DNA of 34,044 bases from Candidatus Woesearchaeota archaeon (GTDB lineage: Archaea; Nanobdellota; Nanobdellia; Woesearchaeales; WJKR01): assembly GCA_016927245.1 (NCBI GenBank), contig JAFGNA010000016.1, forward strand, positions 1-34,044, written 5' to 3'. This document shows, piece by piece, positions 20,686 to 29,033 of this stretch. Every line of letters begins with the position of its first letter. Within the stretch, counting starts at the first letter, position 1. The position numbers and the translations under genes were made by a program. The notes beneath the pieces were generated by a model. The model made no database searches, had not been told where the DNA came from, and saw nothing but the letters and a program-made list of their open reading frames with translations.

Positions 20686-23178
20686 ATGAAAAAGGACGAA
20701 GAGACGACCCCGCCAGCAGCGACGCCAAGAAAACACGAGCGAATCATCCCCCGCGTCATCGAAGACGAGATGAAACAATCATACCTAGACTACGCCATGA
20801 GCGTCATCATAGGCAGAGCGTTGCCAGACGCCAAAGACGGCCTCAAACCCGTACACAGACGCATCCTACACGCAATGAACGACATGGGCATGAAGCACAA
20901 CACCGCCTTCAAGAAATCAGCGCGCATCGTAGGCGAAGTGCTCGGAAAATACCACCCGCACGGCGACAGCGCAGTCTATGAGGCCATGGTCAGGATGGCC
21001 CAGGACTGGTCGCTCCGCTACCCCCTCGTCGACGGGCAAGGCAACATGGGAAGCATCGACGGCGACAACCCCGCAGCCATGCGCTACACCGAGGCCAGAA
21101 TGAAACGCCTCGCAGAAGAGATGCTCGCCGACATAGAAAAAGAAACAGTCGACATGGTCGACAACTTCGACGGCTCGTTAAAAGAGCCTTCAGTCCTGCC
21201 CACCAAAATCCCCAACCTCCTCATGAACGGCTCCAGCGGCATAGCCGTCGGCATGGCCACAAACATCCCGCCGCACAACCTCACAGAGATAGGACAGGCC
21301 ATCATCACGCTCATCGACCGACCGGAAGCAGACGTCCAAGAGCTCATGCAGCACGTCAAAGGACCAGACTTCCCCACCGGCGGCATCATCCAAGGCAGCG
21401 CAGGCATCAGCAACGCGTACGCGTACGGCAAAGGACGCATAAAAGTACGAGCCGTCATCGAGGAAGAAGAGCGCAACAAAGGACGAAGATTGATCATCAA
21501 AGAGATACCCTACCTAGTCAACAAGTCCCTCCTCATACAACAGATAGCCGACGGCGTAAGGGAGAAGAGGATAGAAGGCATCAGGGACATCAGGGACGAA
21601 AGCGACCGGAAAGGCATGCGCATCGTCATCGAGCTCAAGAACGACGCCAACCCCGACGTCCTCACCAACCAACTCTACAAGCACACCCGCTGCCAAGAGA
21701 CCTTCAGCATCAACAACCTCGCACTAGTCGACGGCCAGCCGAAAGTCCTCGGGCTCAAAGAACTCCTGCAACTGTTCATCGACCACCGAAAAGAAGCCAT
21801 CACTAGACGCACCGCGTACGACCTCAAGAAAGCGAAGCAGAAAGCGCACATCCTCGAAGGACTGGTCAAGGCATTAGAACACATCGACGCCATCATCACA
21901 CTCATCAAGAAAGCGGCGGACGCGCAAGCAGCACAAGCCCAACTCATGACCGACTACGCGTTATCAGAGGAGCAGAGCAAGGCCATCCTCGAGATGCGGC
22001 TGTCACGACTAGCAGCCCTCGAACAGGAGAAGATAAGGAAAGAGCTGCAAGAAACACTAGTGCTCATCAAGGAACTCCAAATGATACTCGACGACGTCAA
22101 CAAAGTACTAGGCATCATCAAGGAAGAGACCAAGGGCGTCATGCTAAGATACGGAGACGCCAGGAGGACGAGGATAATGGAAGGAGGCGATGACGATGAC
22201 ATCGACCTCGAAGACCTCATCGACGAGGAAGACATGGTCGTCACGATCAGCACGGCAGGCTACATCAAGCGGTTGCCGATACACACCTACAAGGCACAGA
22301 AAAGAGGCGGCAAGGGCGTGAAAGGGGCGACGACGAGGGAGGATGACGCGCTCACCCACCTCTTCATCGCGAACACGCACCACCACCTCCTCGTGTTCAC
22401 CAACGAAGGACGAGTCCACTGGCTGAAAGTGTACAGGATACCCGAAGCGAGCAGGTACAGCAAAGGGACTGCTATCATCAACCTCATCAGCAAAGGAAAG
22501 GAAGAACGCGTCAGCGCAGTCATCCCCGTCAAGGAATTCGACGACCAGAACTACCTCACCTTCATCACGAGGAAAGGGACGCTCAAGAAGACAGTGCTAC
22601 GAGCATATTCTCGACCACGGCAAGGAGGCATCATCGCACTCAACCTCGCCGAAGGGGACGACCTCGTCGATGTGCGCAAGACCGGCGGCAAAGACCAGCT
22701 CCTAATAGCGACGGCGAAAGGCATGGCCGTCAAGTTCCATGAGCGTGACGTCAGGCCAACAGGAAGGGCAAGCACCGGCGTGCGAGGCATCACCCTAAAC
22801 GAGAGGGACAGGGTCATCGGCATGGTCAAGGCGCCTGACAACGGTATCCTCGCCACCATCACGGAGAACGGGTACGGCAAGAAGACCAGAATAGACGATT
22901 ACCGCCTCATCAGCAGAGGCGGCAAGGGCGTCAGAAACATCATCTGCTCACCGAGAAACGGAGACGTCGTGAGCGTGAAGCTCGTCGAAGACAACGACGA
23001 TCTCATGTTCATCACCAGGAAAGGCATCGTGATCAGGACCCCTGTGAAGGACATCAGCATCATCGGGAGGAACACGCAAGGCGTACGGCTCATGCGGCTC
23101 GCAGAAGGAGACAAGGTCGCCACAGCAGCCAAGATCGTAGAGGAAGAGAACGGCGAGGTGCACGAGACCGAAGAATAA
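20686..23178 (+). CDS. gyrA: DNA gyrase subunit A
   Basis: An 830-residue type IIA topoisomerase breakage-reunion subunit. The winged-helix core has [40 protein letters not shown], and the catalytic tyrosine Tyr134 in [11 protein letters not shown]. The C-terminal beta-pinwheel begins after an acidic stretch ([16 protein letters not shown]) and contains QKRGGKG (about residues 538-544), the GyrA box required for negative supercoiling, so this is gyrase rather than topoisomerase IV. In the quinolone region the Ser equivalent to E. coli 83 is kept, and position 87 is Glu. ATG 20686 is preferred to an in-frame GTG at 20590, which would lie upstream of the TATA box. gyrB is not in the window. Bacterial origin by transfer is established for archaeal gyrases. 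Confidence 0.95.
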   Translation: MKKDEETTPPAATPRKHERIIPRVIEDEMKQSYLDYAMSVIIGRALPDAKDGLKPVHRRILHAMNDMGMKHNTAFKKSARIVGEVLGKYHPHGDSAVYEAMVRMAQDWSLRYPLVDGQGNMGSIDGDNPAAMRYTEARMKRLAEEMLADIEKETVDMVDNFDGSLKEPSVLPTKIPNLLMNGSSGIAVGMATNIPPHNLTEIGQAIITLIDRPEADVQELMQHVKGPDFPTGGIIQGSAGISNAYAYGKGRIKVRAVIEEEERNKGRRLIIKEIPYLVNKSLLIQQIADGVREKRIEGIRDIRDESDRKGMRIVIELKNDANPDVLTNQLYKHTRCQETFSINNLALVDGQPKVLGLKELLQLFIDHRKEAITRRTAYDLKKAKQKAHILEGLVKALEHIDAIITLIKKAADAQAAQAQLMTDYALSEEQSKAILEMRLSRLAALEQEKIRKELQETLVLIKELQMILDDVNKVLGIIKEETKGVMLRYGDARRTRIMEGGDDDDIDLEDLIDEEDMVVTISTAGYIKRLPIHTYKAQKRGGKGVKGATTREDDALTHLFIANTHHHLLVFTNEGRVHWLKVYRIPEASRYSKGTAIINLISKGKEERVSAVIPVKEFDDQNYLTFITRKGTLKKTVLRAYSRPRQGGIIALNLAEGDDLVDVRKTGGKDQLLIATAKGMAVKFHERDVRPTGRASTGVRGITLNERDRVIGMVKAPDNGILATITENGYGKKTRIDDYRLISRGGKGVRNIICSPRNGDVVSVKLVEDNDDLMFITRKGIVIRTPVKDISIIGRNTQGVRLMRLAEGDKVATAAKIVEEENGEVHETEE

Positions 23179-23179
23179 G

Positions 23180-23188
23180 TTATATATA
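23180..23188 (+). promoter_or_regulatory. TATA box for the gene at 23212
   Basis: ttatatata begins 2 nt after the gyrA stop and is centred 28 nt upstream of ATG 23212, favouring it over ATG 23203. Confidence 0.55.
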
Positions 23189-23211
23189 CCCCTGCGCCCC
23201 CAATGACCCCT

Positions 23212-23703
23212 ATGTACATCAACGCCGAACGGCTCAGGGAGAAAGGCTGGTCAGAAGCGGAAATCAAGCACGCGCAACGCATCGTGAACAAGGCCAAGCG
23301 GCACAAGCACCCCCACCACCACCTCCTGGACGAGGCCATCTACTGGGGAGTCCTGTTCCTCGCCATCGGGACCATCATCGCCAATACGTACTGGGTCATC
23401 CCGCTCTTCTTCTTCAGCAAGAGCACCGTGCTCTACCCGGTCATCATCATCATGGCACTCGCGTACGGCACCCTCTTCAGCCACGTCATCAAAGACCTCG
23501 AGCACCTCGAACGACACCACCACATCATATTCTCAGCAGCCATCCCCATCACGAGCATCACCAGCTTCTTCCTCATCCTCACCCGTATGAAAGACCTCGA
23601 GGCCGTCAGCGGCATCAAGCACGGCATCGCCCTCACCGCGGTCATATTCACCATCTTTTTCATCCTGCCCTACCTGTACGAGCTCACCCAGCGACGGAAG
23701 TGA
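23212..23703 (+). CDS. Four-TM membrane protein, unknown function
   Basis: A 163-residue protein. The cytosolic-looking N-terminus is YINAERLREKGWSEAEIKHA plus a His/Lys-rich stretch (NKAKRHKHPHHH). Four hydrophobic segments follow: YWGVLFLAIGTIIANTYW, a segment with STVLYPVIIIMALAYGTLF, IIFSAAIPITSITSFFLIL, and ALTAVIFTIFFILPYLYEL. The 'LRE.GWSE.EI..A..I' opening resembles a family I recall from DPANN genomes, without a function. The next gene starts 7 nt later, so the two probably form an operon. Confidence 0.78.
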   Translation: MYINAERLREKGWSEAEIKHAQRIVNKAKRHKHPHHHLLDEAIYWGVLFLAIGTIIANTYWVIPLFFFSKSTVLYPVIIIMALAYGTLFSHVIKDLEHLERHHHIIFSAAIPITSITSFFLILTRMKDLEAVSGIKHGIALTAVIFTIFFILPYLYELTQRRK

Positions 23704-23710
23704 ACAGCCC

Positions 23711-24088
23711 ATGAACCTCCGCGAATGGACCAAGATATTCCTCACGCAACGGGACCTCCTCAAGCAAGAGCTAAGGTCATTGGAGGAGACCGACGACGGG
23801 TTCGTGATGCACAAGAAGGACAGTACCACGACGAAAGCGTCGGTACGGGAAACGCTCGGCGAGCCGAGCGACGGCATCATCGTCTGCCCCAACACCAGGA
23901 AGAATGTGGAGGCGCTGGCACGGGAATGGCAAGGATTCTCGTCGCGGCAAGAACTCCTCATCGTGTTCGCCAACCCGGACACCAACGAGAAATGGCTCAT
24001 CAAACCACACCATCACGGCAGGATAGCGGACGAGGAGAGCCTTGAGCAAGGACTGCTAGCCATGCACGAAGCGATTACGGCAGTATGA
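23711..24088 (+). CDS. Small soluble protein, unknown function
   Basis: A 125-residue protein: NLREWTKIFLTQRDLLKQEL, GFVMHKKDSTTTKASVRETL, then GIIVCPNTRKNVEALAREWQ and ELLIVFANPDTNEKWLIKPH. It alternates strands and helices, has a single Cys, and ends near residue 125 with a helical AMHEAITAV. It starts 7 nt after the preceding membrane gene. I do not recognise the family; the pairing suggests that it works at the cytosolic face of that protein. Confidence 0.72.
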   Translation: MNLREWTKIFLTQRDLLKQELRSLEETDDGFVMHKKDSTTTKASVRETLGEPSDGIIVCPNTRKNVEALAREWQGFSSRQELLIVFANPDTNEKWLIKPHHHGRIADEESLEQGLLAMHEAITAV

Positions 24089-24096
24089 GAGGAAAC

Positions 24097-24105
24097 TATT
24101 AATAC
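24097..24105 (+). promoter_or_regulatory. TATA box of radB
   Basis: ctattaata is centred 27 nt upstream of ATG 24128. Confidence 0.5.
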
Positions 24106-24127
24106 TCAGCCCTCCACCTCTGAGGCC

Positions 24128-24802
24128 ATGGACACCAAGCTATCCACGGGCTCGGCAGTCATGGACTGGCTCCTCGAAGGAGGATATGAGCATGACTGCA
24201 TCACCACTATCTACGGGCCTGCAGGCTCGGGAAAGACCAACCTGTGCCTCATCGCGGCGGTGTCCACGCCCAATGACAAGAAGGCCTTGTACATCGACAC
24301 CGAAGGCAGCTTCTCCATCGCTCGGCTCAAACAACTCACCGATGACTGGGAGACAGTGCTGGGACGCATCACCATCCTGCAACCCACCACGTTCGAGGAG
24401 CAGAAACAGGTGTTCGAGAAGCTCAAGGACCTCGTGAACCGCAAGATAGCCGTCATCATCCTCGACTCTGCCGCCATGCTCTATCGGATAGAGATGGGCA
24501 AGACCAAGGACGTCCACAAGGTCAACCGAGATCTCGGCGTGCAACTGGCCTACCTCACCCAGATTGCGCGAAAGCAGCAGATACCAGTACTGGTGACCAA
24601 CCAGGTCTACGCGGACTTCGAGGACAAGGAGAAGATAAAGATGGTCGGCGGCGACCTCTTGCGATATGCGAGCAAGTGCCTCATCGAGCTGCAGAAGATA
24701 GGTGGCGGGCGACGCGCCATCCTGCGCAAGCATCGCTCCATCGAGGACGACAAGCACGTCGACTTCAAGATAGTGGACAAGGGAGTGGTGGAGCATGGCT
24801 AG
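24128..24802 (+). CDS. radB: DNA repair and recombination protein RadB
   Basis: A 224-residue RecA-family ATPase consisting of the core only, without the N-terminal helix-hairpin-helix domain of RadA, which is the mark of RadB. Walker A is GPAGSGKT (about residues 30-37), followed by ALYIDTEGSFSIARLKQL; Walker B is AVIILDSA (D near 112). VLVTNQVYADFEDKEKIKMV and GGDLLRYASKCLIELQKIG follow. RadB is a recombination mediator that supports RadA. Its end overlaps the next gene's start by 8 nt. Confidence 0.93.
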   Translation: MDTKLSTGSAVMDWLLEGGYEHDCITTIYGPAGSGKTNLCLIAAVSTPNDKKALYIDTEGSFSIARLKQLTDDWETVLGRITILQPTTFEEQKQVFEKLKDLVNRKIAVIILDSAAMLYRIEMGKTKDVHKVNRDLGVQLAYLTQIARKQQIPVLVTNQVYADFEDKEKIKMVGGDLLRYASKCLIELQKIGGGRRAILRKHRSIEDDKHVDFKIVDKGVVEHG

Positions 24803-25064
24803 GGAAGGGTGGTTCCTGCGCATCGTCATCTTCGCCCTGCTCTGGGTCATCGGGGCGTTCTTCTTCGGCAGCTACGGCGGCAGCATCGGCACGTACGGCA
24901 GCATGATCTACATCGGCAATACCATTCTCGGCAGCAGCCTGAGCGAGGACGGCGGGAGCATCGCCACGCTCATCATCAGCTTCATCATCACCGCGGCCAT
25001 CTACTACATCATCGCGGAGATCGTCACGCTCGTCCTGACAAGGGTGTTCGGGAGGAGCGAATGA
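24795..25064 (+). CDS. Small membrane protein overlapping radB
   Basis: An 89-residue protein with two or three hydrophobic segments: FLRIVIFALLWVIGAFFFGS, and GGSIATLIISFIITAAIYYI extending into IAEIVTLVLTRVFGR. The Gly/Ser-rich loop (YGGSIGTYGSMIYIGNTILG) is unusual. The ATG lies within the last codons of radB (8-nt overlap, different frame), so it is translationally coupled. It is followed by the convergent rpsB gene. No family is recognised. Confidence 0.72.
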   Translation: MAREGWFLRIVIFALLWVIGAFFFGSYGGSIGTYGSMIYIGNTILGSSLSEDGGSIATLIISFIITAAIYYIIAEIVTLVLTRVFGRSE

Positions 25065-25072
25065 GAGAAAGG

Positions 25073-25080
25073 AAAAAAAA
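25073..25080 (-). terminator. T8 terminator of rpsB
   Basis: Eight T residues on the minus strand, 7 nt after the rpsB stop. Confidence 0.6.
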
Positions 25081-25087
25081 GTCTTCG

Positions 25088-25690
25088 TCAATCCTCTGAG
25101 AAGTCATCGAGCTGGTAGGAGAACTCCTCGTCCTTCTTGATCACGCCTCGCTGCTTGAGGTAGAGCTTCGCGAGCAACCAGTACACCAGGCCGAGGGACT
25201 TCTTGCCCTTATTGTTGCATGGCATCACGAGGTCTATGCCGTTCGCCTGGTTGTTCGTGTCGCACAGGGCGATGACGGGGATGCCGACCTTCTGCGCGTC
25301 CGCGATGGCGTTCTTGTCAGGCCACGCGTCGGTGACGAGCATGATCTTCGCTTCGACGAAGTCCCTGAGGTTCGGGTTGGTCAGGACGCCAGGGGGGTAG
25401 CGGCCAGCGAAGTACTTGCAACCAGTGGCCTCGGCGAACATCCTGACCGGCTTCCAGCCGTTCTCGCGCCTGCTCACCGCGAGGATGTCCTCGGGGGGGA
25501 ACTGCGCGAGGAAGTTCACCGCTAGCCGTATTCGCTCATCGATGGCCTGGATGTTCAGCACGGAGAGGCCGTCAGGCCTGGTCTTGTAGATGAAGTTCGC
25601 CATATGCTTGGTCCGGAACTTGGTGCCGATGTGGATGCCGCTCTTCAGGTAGTCATCGTTGGGGATGAGCAGCTCTTGGTCTTCTACCAT
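25088..25690 (-). CDS. rps2: 30S ribosomal protein uS2 (archaeal)
   Basis: A 200-residue archaeal-type uS2. Features: LIPNDDYLKSGIHIGTKFRT, FIYKTRPDGLSVLNIQAIDE, GRYPPGVLTNPNLRDFVEAK, VTDAWPDKNAIADAQKVGIP, and VIALCDTNNQANGIDLVMPC followed by NNKGKKSLGLVYWLLA. It binds the head/platform junction of the small subunit. ATG 25690 is chosen over TTG 25699 because AAGGAG (25701-25706) is at proper distance only from the ATG. The leader may be structured (see 25709-25747). Confidence 0.95.
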   Translation of the reverse strand: MVEDQELLIPNDDYLKSGIHIGTKFRTKHMANFIYKTRPDGLSVLNIQAIDERIRLAVNFLAQFPPEDILAVSRRENGWKPVRMFAEATGCKYFAGRYPPGVLTNPNLRDFVEAKIMLVTDAWPDKNAIADAQKVGIPVIALCDTNNQANGIDLVMPCNNKGKKSLGLVYWLLAKLYLKQRGVIKKDEEFSYQLDDFSED

Positions 25691-25708
25691 AGGTATCAAC
25701 TCCTTGTT

Positions 25709-25747
25709 GTCCGCCCGTCTTTTTTACCTTGGGGCGGCGCTGCGGAC
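25709..25747 (-). promoter_or_regulatory. Possible structured rpsB leader with two exclusive hairpins
   Basis: Two pairings compete: GTCCGC/GCGGAC (25709-25714 with 25742-25747) and CCGCCC/GGGCGG (25711-25716 with 25732-25737). They end within a few bases of the AAGGAG site. A TATA box just after thpR (rc gtttataaatct, 25800-25811) would give a leader of about 88 nt that contains this region. A second TATA-like box, rc ggtaaaaaag, lies within the loop, so a shorter transcript is also possible. Confidence 0.35.
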
Positions 25748-25818
25748 GGCTCTTGAGCAGGGCCGAACGCGTCGGTTCTGAGAGGGAAGAACAAGAGTCT
25801 GTTTATAAATCTGGTGGT

Positions 25819-26343
25819 TTATTCTGTAGCTTTGAATGTCTCTAGGGCCTCATACACAGGCCCTAATGCTGTCAGCGTGCTCTTGTACAGCTTGAACGCT
25901 CTGACAGGGAATGATAACTGCTTGACGCGCAGCCGCGCCACTTCAGCGAGCAATCGCAGCCTTTCCTGCTCCTGGGCGCGCTTGACCCTGGCGAGGGTGA
26001 GGTGCGCTCTGAAGCTCTTCTCAGGGGTGAACAGCTCGTCAATCTTCCGCTGCAGCGAGAATAGCCCTTCATCGTCCTCTAGGCCGACCCAGAGCACTCG
26101 TGGGTTCTCTGGCGAGGGAAAGAAGCCAGCGCCGCTCAGCCTAAGCGTGAACGGGGAGAAATCGATGGTGCTGAGGCGGTCGATGACCGGCTCTGCCGAT
26201 GGTCGCTCGCCGAGGAAGTTCAGGGTGAGGTGGATGTTCTTTGGCTGGATGAGCCGCAATTCCTGCCTGTCGAGGGATCGTTGCAAGAAGGCGAGGTGCT
26301 CCTTGACCGAATCAGGGACGTCGATGGCGACAAAGAGCCTCAT
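25819..26343 (-). CDS. thpR: RNA 2',3'-cyclic phosphodiesterase (2H family)
   Basis: A 174-residue 2H phosphoesterase with both catalytic motifs: HLTLNFLG at 38-45 and HLTLARVKR at 114-122. It opens RLFVAIDVPDSVKEHL, typical of ThpR/LigT. These enzymes open 2',3'-cyclic phosphates on RNA ends and were first noted for joining tRNA halves, which fits a genome with an intron-containing tRNA. Length is normal. A minus-strand TATA (ttttttatag, 26365-26374) is centred about 26 nt upstream of ATG 26343. Confidence 0.93.
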   Translation of the reverse strand: MRLFVAIDVPDSVKEHLAFLQRSLDRQELRLIQPKNIHLTLNFLGERPSAEPVIDRLSTIDFSPFTLRLSGAGFFPSPENPRVLWVGLEDDEGLFSLQRKIDELFTPEKSFRAHLTLARVKRAQEQERLRLLAEVARLRVKQLSFPVRAFKLYKSTLTALGPVYEALETFKATE

Positions 26344-26364
26344 AGGGGGAGGGGAAAGAAAAAA

Positions 26365-26375
26365 CTATAAAAAAA
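26365..26375 (-). promoter_or_regulatory. TATA box of thpR doubling as T-run after the TRAM gene
   Basis: Minus-strand TTTTTTTATAG lies 7 nt past the TRAM gene end and about 26 nt before the thpR ATG; it may serve as terminator and promoter at once. Confidence 0.45.
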
Positions 26376-26381
26376 TTGTGT

Positions 26382-26975
26382 TCAGATTTCAGGGTTCTTC
26401 TTCTCGTCTTCCTCTGGTTCCTCATCAGTTGGTGACGGCTCGAAGTCCTCTTTCTGCACGAACGGCTCGGCGAGCTCTTCTGGCTCCTCATCGATAGGCT
26501 CCTCGGGAGGGGCGACCTGGTTCTTGGGGGAGGGCTCCTCATCAGGCTCGTCCGGGCCGAAATCATCCTCTTCCGGCTCCTCTTCAGCAGGCTCCTCATC
26601 AGGCTCGTCCGTGGGCTCGTCGCCGAAGTCCTCTGAGTCTTCTATCTGCTCTGCTTGCGCGGCGACGTTCTCCATCTCCTTCACCCGTGTCTCGGCGGCG
26701 GATGGTTGCCGCTTCGGCGCGGCGGCCGCGACTGGTCCTTGCGCCTGGCCTATGACCTCTGCGAAGCCGACCTTGCGCAGCACCTTGGTCACGCGGATGC
26801 GGACTTCGTCGCCTTCCTTCACGTTCGGGACGAACAGGACGAATCCGTCCTTCTTCGCTACGCCGTCGCCTTTCTCGCCGACTGCCTCGATGTGCACGTC
26901 CAGTTCTTCGCCCTCATTGACGGGGGGGCGCTTCCCGAATTGTTCTCCTCTGTCCCTTCCATAATTTCCGTACAT
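26382..26975 (-). CDS. TRAM-domain protein with a long acidic tail
   Basis: A 197-residue protein. Residues about 15-72 form a TRAM domain: VNEGEELDVHIEAVGEKGDG, VAKKDGFVLFVPNVKEGDEV, and RIRVTKVLRKVGFAEVIGQA. Archaeal TRAM proteins bind RNA and act as cold-shock-like chaperones, usually as stand-alone proteins of about 60-80 residues. Here a KRQPSAAE linker leads into about 115 residues dominated by Glu, Asp and Pro (EDSEDFGDEPTDEPDEEPAE), surely disordered and strongly negative. ATG 26975 is preferred to ATG 26981 because the GGTGA site (26985-26990) is 9 nt away rather than 3. Confidence 0.85.
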   Translation of the reverse strand: MYGNYGRDRGEQFGKRPPVNEGEELDVHIEAVGEKGDGVAKKDGFVLFVPNVKEGDEVRIRVTKVLRKVGFAEVIGQAQGPVAAAAPKRQPSAAETRVKEMENVAAQAEQIEDSEDFGDEPTDEPDEEPAEEEPEEDDFGPDEPDEEPSPKNQVAPPEEPIDEEPEELAEPFVQKEDFEPSPTDEEPEEDEKKNPEI

Positions 26976-27035
26976 TTGCATTTGTCACCTGCTTTCCACC
27001 AGCTAGGGGCTGGTGCTTGTCTGGAGAGGAAGCTG

Positions 27036-27046
27036 ATATTTAAGCT
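27036..27046 (-). promoter_or_regulatory. TATA box of the TRAM gene
   Basis: Minus-strand gcttaaatatc would start transcription about 45 nt ahead of ATG 26975, consistent with its use of a ribosome site. Confidence 0.45.
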
Positions 27047-27064
27047 TTGGTGTCAGGGAGGAAA

Positions 27065-27092
27065 AATTAATTTCTATAAAGAAAATATATAG
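27065..27092. promoter_or_regulatory. Shared A/T element upstream of tfb
   Basis: Contains TTTCTATAAAGAAAATAT (27071-27088), identical over 18 nt to the site upstream of scpB, plus the preceding AATTAA shared with gyrA, and runs into tatatagg. It sits about 28 nt upstream of the tfb TATA box and could also affect the divergent TRAM gene. Confidence 0.55.
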
Positions 27093-27116
27093 GTTTCCCT
27101 ATCACGCCATCGTAAA

Positions 27117-27126
27117 CCTTATAAGT
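27117..27126 (+). promoter_or_regulatory. TATA box of tfb
   Basis: ccttataagt; predicted start site near 27148, giving a leader of about 70 nt with a purine-rich gagaga before ATG 27221. Archaeal tfb leaders of this length allow post-transcriptional control, but I see no named riboswitch. Confidence 0.45.
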
Positions 27127-27220
27127 AATCGACGCTTTCCTACTACCACCTGGAATCCTGATACCGGCCTTCTGGAGCAATATCAAGGAGCATCCACGAG
27201 TTCACCAAAGAGAGAGACCT

Positions 27221-28117
27221 ATGGCCCCCACGCTGAAACGCTGCGCCGAGTGCGGCAGCATGAACATGGAATACCACCCCGACAAGGGGGAAATCATCTG
27301 CAAAGACTGCGGACTCGTCCTCGAAGACAAGATGATAGACTTCGACAAGGAATGGCACGAATCAGACGACAACGCCGAGAAGCGCAGACGAGCAGGAGCC
27401 CCGCTCACCTACACGCACGCAGACAGAGGCCTCGGCACCCAGATAGGAACACAGCAAGAACTCAGGAAACTAGGAGACAGCAAGTTCTTCCGCCTCCGCA
27501 GATGGCAGCAACGAACCATGACCGGCCTCGAGCGCAACCTCAAGCAAGCACTGTCGGAAATACACCAACTCACCAGCGCGCTCACCCTCAGCAAGCAAGT
27601 AGAAGAAGAATGCGCCCGCATCTACACCCTAGCAGCGCAGAAAGGGCTCGCCAAAGGACGGCAGATAGAAGAGCTCGCAGCGGCCAGCTGCTACATCGCC
27701 TGCCGCAACTTCGACGTGCCCAAGCACATCAAAGAGATAAGCGAGAAGAGCGGCGTCGACCGAAAAGTGCTGCACCGCAACTACAAGCACCTCATACGCA
27801 ACCTCAACCTGCGCGTGACGCAATCAGACCCGGCAGACTTTGTCTTCAAGTTCGCCTCCAAGCTCAAACTGTCAGCAGAGACCCAGACGCTCGCCATCGA
27901 CATCATCGAGCAAGCAAAAGAGAAAGCCATCACCTCAGGAAAAAGCCCTGTCGGCATCGTCGGCGGAGCCATCTACATCGCCAGCATGATCAACAAAGAG
28001 AAAAGAACGCAAAGCCAGATAGCCAAGGAGATAGGAGCGACCGAGGTCACCGTGCGCAACAGGTACAAGGACCTCATCGACAACCTCGACCTCGGCGTCA
28101 TCGAAGCAAGCGCGTAA
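27221..28117 (+). CDS. tfb: Transcription initiation factor TFB
   Basis: A 298-residue TFIIB homologue that bridges TBP-bound promoters and RNA polymerase. The N-terminal zinc ribbon uses C8, C11, C27 and C30 (RCAECG...ICKDCG). The B-reader/linker region follows with RRRAGAPLTYTHADRGLGTQ and IG (about residues 55-77). Two cyclin repeats (about 105-195 and 200-295) end in TEVTVRNRYKDLIDNLDLGV, the helix-turn-helix that reads the BRE. Length and all motifs are standard. It is the gene expected to act on the TATA boxes listed in this window. Confidence 0.96.
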   Translation: MAPTLKRCAECGSMNMEYHPDKGEIICKDCGLVLEDKMIDFDKEWHESDDNAEKRRRAGAPLTYTHADRGLGTQIGTQQELRKLGDSKFFRLRRWQQRTMTGLERNLKQALSEIHQLTSALTLSKQVEEECARIYTLAAQKGLAKGRQIEELAAASCYIACRNFDVPKHIKEISEKSGVDRKVLHRNYKHLIRNLNLRVTQSDPADFVFKFASKLKLSAETQTLAIDIIEQAKEKAITSGKSPVGIVGGAIYIASMINKEKRTQSQIAKEIGATEVTVRNRYKDLIDNLDLGVIEASA

Positions 28118-28141
28118 GCAAAAGCATTCTCAAGGACAAAG

Positions 28142-28151
28142 ATTTATATAT
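28142..28151 (+). promoter_or_regulatory. TATA box for the secreted protein at 28173
   Basis: tttatatatg is centred about 26 nt upstream of ATG 28173. Confidence 0.55.
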
Positions 28152-28172
28152 GTTCAGCTCGTTGAGCACCCT

Positions 28173-29030
28173 ATGAAACAAGCAATAACCATCTTCATCT
28201 TCTTCCTCACCATAAGCGCAGCAGCAGCTGACATCACCCTCATCACCAGCGAGGAGAAGGCTGAGGAACCAACAAGAGCATTCACCATCACCAGCGGCGA
28301 CGCCATCACCATCACCACGCCCTACGACTACGACCGCGTCACCGTGTTCATCGACGGAGAAAACATCGACGAGTACGAGAACGCCCAGGCAGGAGACGCC
28401 AAGACGTACAAAGCCACGACCGGCAACCACGACGTCGAGGCGAGAGGGCTCAAGAAATACACCTACACCTGGGAGGACTACAACACCCTCAAAGACGACG
28501 AGCCCGTCAAGCTAGCGTACGCCAAGTACGACAAGAGCGACCGCGAAGTCAAATTCATCCTGGAAGGAGCGGACATCATCCACCCCAACAGGATGAACAC
28601 CACCACGAAGAGCTTCAAAGACAGCTATGACGACTACGCCGTCACGATCAACCAAGAGCAACAACTCAACTGCTACCCCTCCATCACCACGGGCGAAGAC
28701 GTCTTCTTCAGCTGCAGGACGATGGGCACCTACGCGCACCGCATCGACATCGAAGCAACGCTCGGCGTGAGGGAGCAACGAACAGTGAGCGTCAACGCGG
28801 CCGAGACAGGAAAAGACGCACAAGAAACAATAACAGAAACGGACGAGACACCCATAGCGAACGACATCGAACTGCACGACACCATCAAGGAACCGGCAAC
28901 GCCCATCCCGCTCACCGCGTTCGTCATCCTCCTCTTCCTCTCGTTCGCCACCATCCTCTTCATAGCCAGCCACCACACCTACGAGAGCAAGCTCGCAGGC
29001 ACGCACCACCCCCAGAAAAAGAGGAAGTAA
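28173..29030 (+). CDS. Signal-anchored surface protein with C-terminal TM
   Basis: A 285-residue protein. The signal peptide is KQAITIFIFFLTISAAAADI with cleavage near residue 19. The ectodomain is Thr- and Asp-rich with a beta pattern (SGDAITITTPYDYDRVTVFI), two Cys (in NCYPS and FSCRT) and one sequon (NTT). A hydrophobic segment near residues 246-266 (TAFVILLFLSFATILFIA) would anchor it, with a short basic tail ending KKRK. Topology is outside-in type I. Family not recognised. Confidence 0.75.
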   Translation: MKQAITIFIFFLTISAAAADITLITSEEKAEEPTRAFTITSGDAITITTPYDYDRVTVFIDGENIDEYENAQAGDAKTYKATTGNHDVEARGLKKYTYTWEDYNTLKDDEPVKLAYAKYDKSDREVKFILEGADIIHPNRMNTTTKSFKDSYDDYAVTINQEQQLNCYPSITTGEDVFFSCRTMGTYAHRIDIEATLGVREQRTVSVNAAETGKDAQETITETDETPIANDIELHDTIKEPATPIPLTAFVILLFLSFATILFIASHHTYESKLAGTHHPQKKRK

Positions 29031-29033
29031 GAA

